From Brachypodium distachyon (lineage: Eukaryota; Streptophyta; Magnoliopsida; Poales; Poaceae), in contig NC_016133.3 of NCBI RefSeq assembly GCF_000005505.3, positions 27,382,508-27,446,507 of the forward strand: a DNA stretch of 64,000 nt. The letters are read 5' to 3'. A model generated the notes under the pieces. The model was not told the DNA's origin. It saw only the letters and a list, made by a program, of their open reading frames with translations, and made no database searches. Below, piece after piece: positions 62,334 through 64,000 of the stretch. Made by a program: the position numbers and the translations under genes. Every line of letters starts with the position of its first letter. Position 1 is the first letter of the stretch.

Positions 62334-62996
62334 AGAATACAAAGGGGAAAACGAAAGGGAGATGATCACCTAGCTGCCGCTGGAGGTGGGCACGGTCAGT
62401 GGAGGAGGCCGGCGCAGCTTGGTCAGGCGGACGGAGGAAAACTAGACAGAGGAGCGGAGGGAACGACGGAGGAGGCCGGCGGAGCTTGGTCGGGCGGCGG
62501 TCGGGAGACGGGCGGCGGGAGGCATCGGGAGACGGGGCATCGAGCAGCGGTCGGGAGACGTAGAAGGATGGGAACGAGGGGGCCGGCTATGGAAGGGGCG
62601 GATCCGGCGGGGGAAGATGACGATCCGACGGGTCGGGCCGGCGGCGCGCCCGGGCGGCACGGGATCGAGGTCGGGACGCCGCCGGTCGCCTGCTGTGTTC
62701 ACTCGGGAGGGGTTGGGTGTGAGGGAGGGGCGATGGGCGAAAACGATTCGCGAGATATTTCCTGCCGATGGCAGTTTTTGTGTAAATACGGAATAGGTGG
62801 CATGGGCAAAGGGGCTGGGATTTTGTTTCCAGCTCTAGCTGGAATGAGAAGCACGGTTTGAGGTGCTTCTGCTCGGTAGTGCAAATGACACTGGAGCTTG
62901 TTGTTTTTAGCTGGCTGAATTTTTGCTGTTTGTTTTGGCTTGTTGGCCCTAGAAGCCAAATAAGCACAAGCCTCAGCCTAAACAAAGGCACCCTTA

Positions 62997-64000
62997 GCAA
63001 AGTGAAGTTATATGTGTAGGCTGTAATCATTTAAAGTATACTTGCAATGTTTTTGGGCTAACATTTGCTCTTTGTTTGTGTGCTGTTTTTAAACTTTGCA
63101 TCATCTGTGCACTTGCATTCCATTGTTTCAGAGCATTATTTGTACTTGTTTGAGCATTTGCTTGTGCATAAAGGCATCATTTCATTTGTCTCAAATTATC
63201 AAGAGCAATCTTCTACATCAATTGGGAAATAAAGTGAGAAAGAAAAGAAAAATTATGATCAAAGTTTCTCAAAGCAAAATTCTGTCAAACATGCCCTGTT
63301 CTCAAAAGTAAAAAAGAAGATAAAATCAATTCTTATTCTGCTCATTTAAGGATGAAACACACACCATCTTCTTTTCCAGAGGTGGCTTTAGGTGATTGTT
63401 TCAGGCATTTCATAAGGACGAAGCACACCCCATTTGTTCTTCTAGGAGATGGTTAAGTGATTGCTTCAGGCATCATACATCTACGTTAAGGACTAACTCA
63501 TGTTGCTTGTTTCTCGGGAAGGAGACAATATGATGTTTAGACATTTTCGCGCTCATATTAAGGACGAAACACACCCTGCCTACTCTTCCAAGGACAGTTA
63601 TGTGCTTGTTTCAAGGCATCCTAAGGAATTTAGCTCATGATGTCTGCTTCTTGGGATGGAGGCATCGTGCTTGCTTAGATGGTTGTCCAGCATCATGCTG
63701 CCTGCATATTATTTTCTCTAGCCTGGCTGCATTGCTTGTATCCTTTAGATGAGTGCATTTTATACATATAGCCTCTCTTTGGTAAATTTGTTTGAATACA
63801 TGATTGTTCTTATATCCCATAGTATATCTTGAGGCCATCATCATTGGTTTATCAGCCTGCTATTGTCTTTATTTCAACTTTGTCAAACCATTGAAGCTGA
63901 AGCATGTCATTCTATTAAAATAAATTTCTATTCACAAGAACGTGATCTATGGTGTGCAATTTGCAAAACTGTTGCATTTCAGTTTTATCCTCATTGCCTT
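62997..64000 (+). mobile_element. Continuation of the interrupted retrotransposon, with degenerate 65-75-bp repeats
   Basis: This is the flank restored when the Harbinger element is removed at the TTA. From 63346 to 63660 the motif AAGGACGAAACACACCC and variants recur at about 63350, 63415, 63489 and 63559, each followed by TTCT...TGATTG/CTTGTTTCAGGCAT. No protein is encoded. The element runs off the window. Confidence 0.5.

Larger units (their letters stand above)
59045..62993 (-). mobile_element. PIF/Harbinger element with transposase and Myb-like genes, 3.9 kb
   Basis: Terminal inverted repeats are GGCTGCCTTTGTTTAAGCTG (left) and GCCTAAACAAAGGCACCC (right). TTA is duplicated at 59042-59044 and 62994-62996, as expected for this superfamily. 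Both genes run on the minus strand. The element interrupts the retrotransposon sequence that carries 57484-58614. The right subterminal 600 bp is GC-rich and homologous to the right end of 54078-55490. Confidence 0.92.

Overview
The window is nuclear DNA from a grass, most likely a pooid with a fairly compact genome; Brachypodium is my best guess but is not proven. The evidence is spliced GT-AG genes with very GC-rich first exons, many short Stowaway-type foldbacks ending in CTCCCTCCGT-like repeats, and a gene set and order that match what I recall of a block of rice chromosome 10. There are no prokaryotic features, no tRNA or rRNA genes that I can find, and no CRISPR array.

Six host genes can be modelled. 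In order they are: histone H2A.Z (+, 899-2207); an intronless autoinhibited Ca2+-ATPase (-, 6774-9851); a seven-exon aldo-keto reductase (+, 25662-30422); the INDETERMINATE1/Ehd2/RID1 zinc-finger flowering regulator (-, 35075-37366); a class A2 heat-shock factor (-, 40869-43204); and acireductone dioxygenase of the methionine salvage cycle (-, 50513-52355). All six have consistent splice phases and full-length products. They share no pathway; their proximity is ancestral grass gene order. A broken F-box gene lies at 48560-49092.

The spaces between genes are layered transposon insertions, several of which can be resolved to the base. A Helitron (19395-20859) carries in its 3' terminus a 4.5 kb LINE (20861-25361) with a perfect 12-bp target duplication; the LINE stops about 70 bp short of the aldo-keto reductase TATA box. 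A 404-bp LTR-derived foldback (33247-33650) has a 5-bp duplication. A 250-bp tandem repeat containing a retrotransposon primer-binding site abuts an LTR of the same family (45626-47317). A 496-bp Mutator-type element (52878-53373) has a 9-bp duplication. A 3.9 kb PIF/Harbinger element (59045-62993), with decayed transposase and Myb-like genes, sits inside a non-autonomous LTR retrotransposon that codes for a zinc-knuckle protein (57484-58614). A 1.4 kb transposase-less relative of the same Harbinger family lies at 54078-55490.

I see no sign of an entirely new biological system. The most interesting material is structural: the nested Helitron/LINE at a gene promoter, the Harbinger autonomous/non-autonomous pair, the LTR foldback, the primer-binding-site tandem array, the 190-bp tandem repeat at 5012-5720, and perfect heat-shock elements in front of the heat-shock factor gene.
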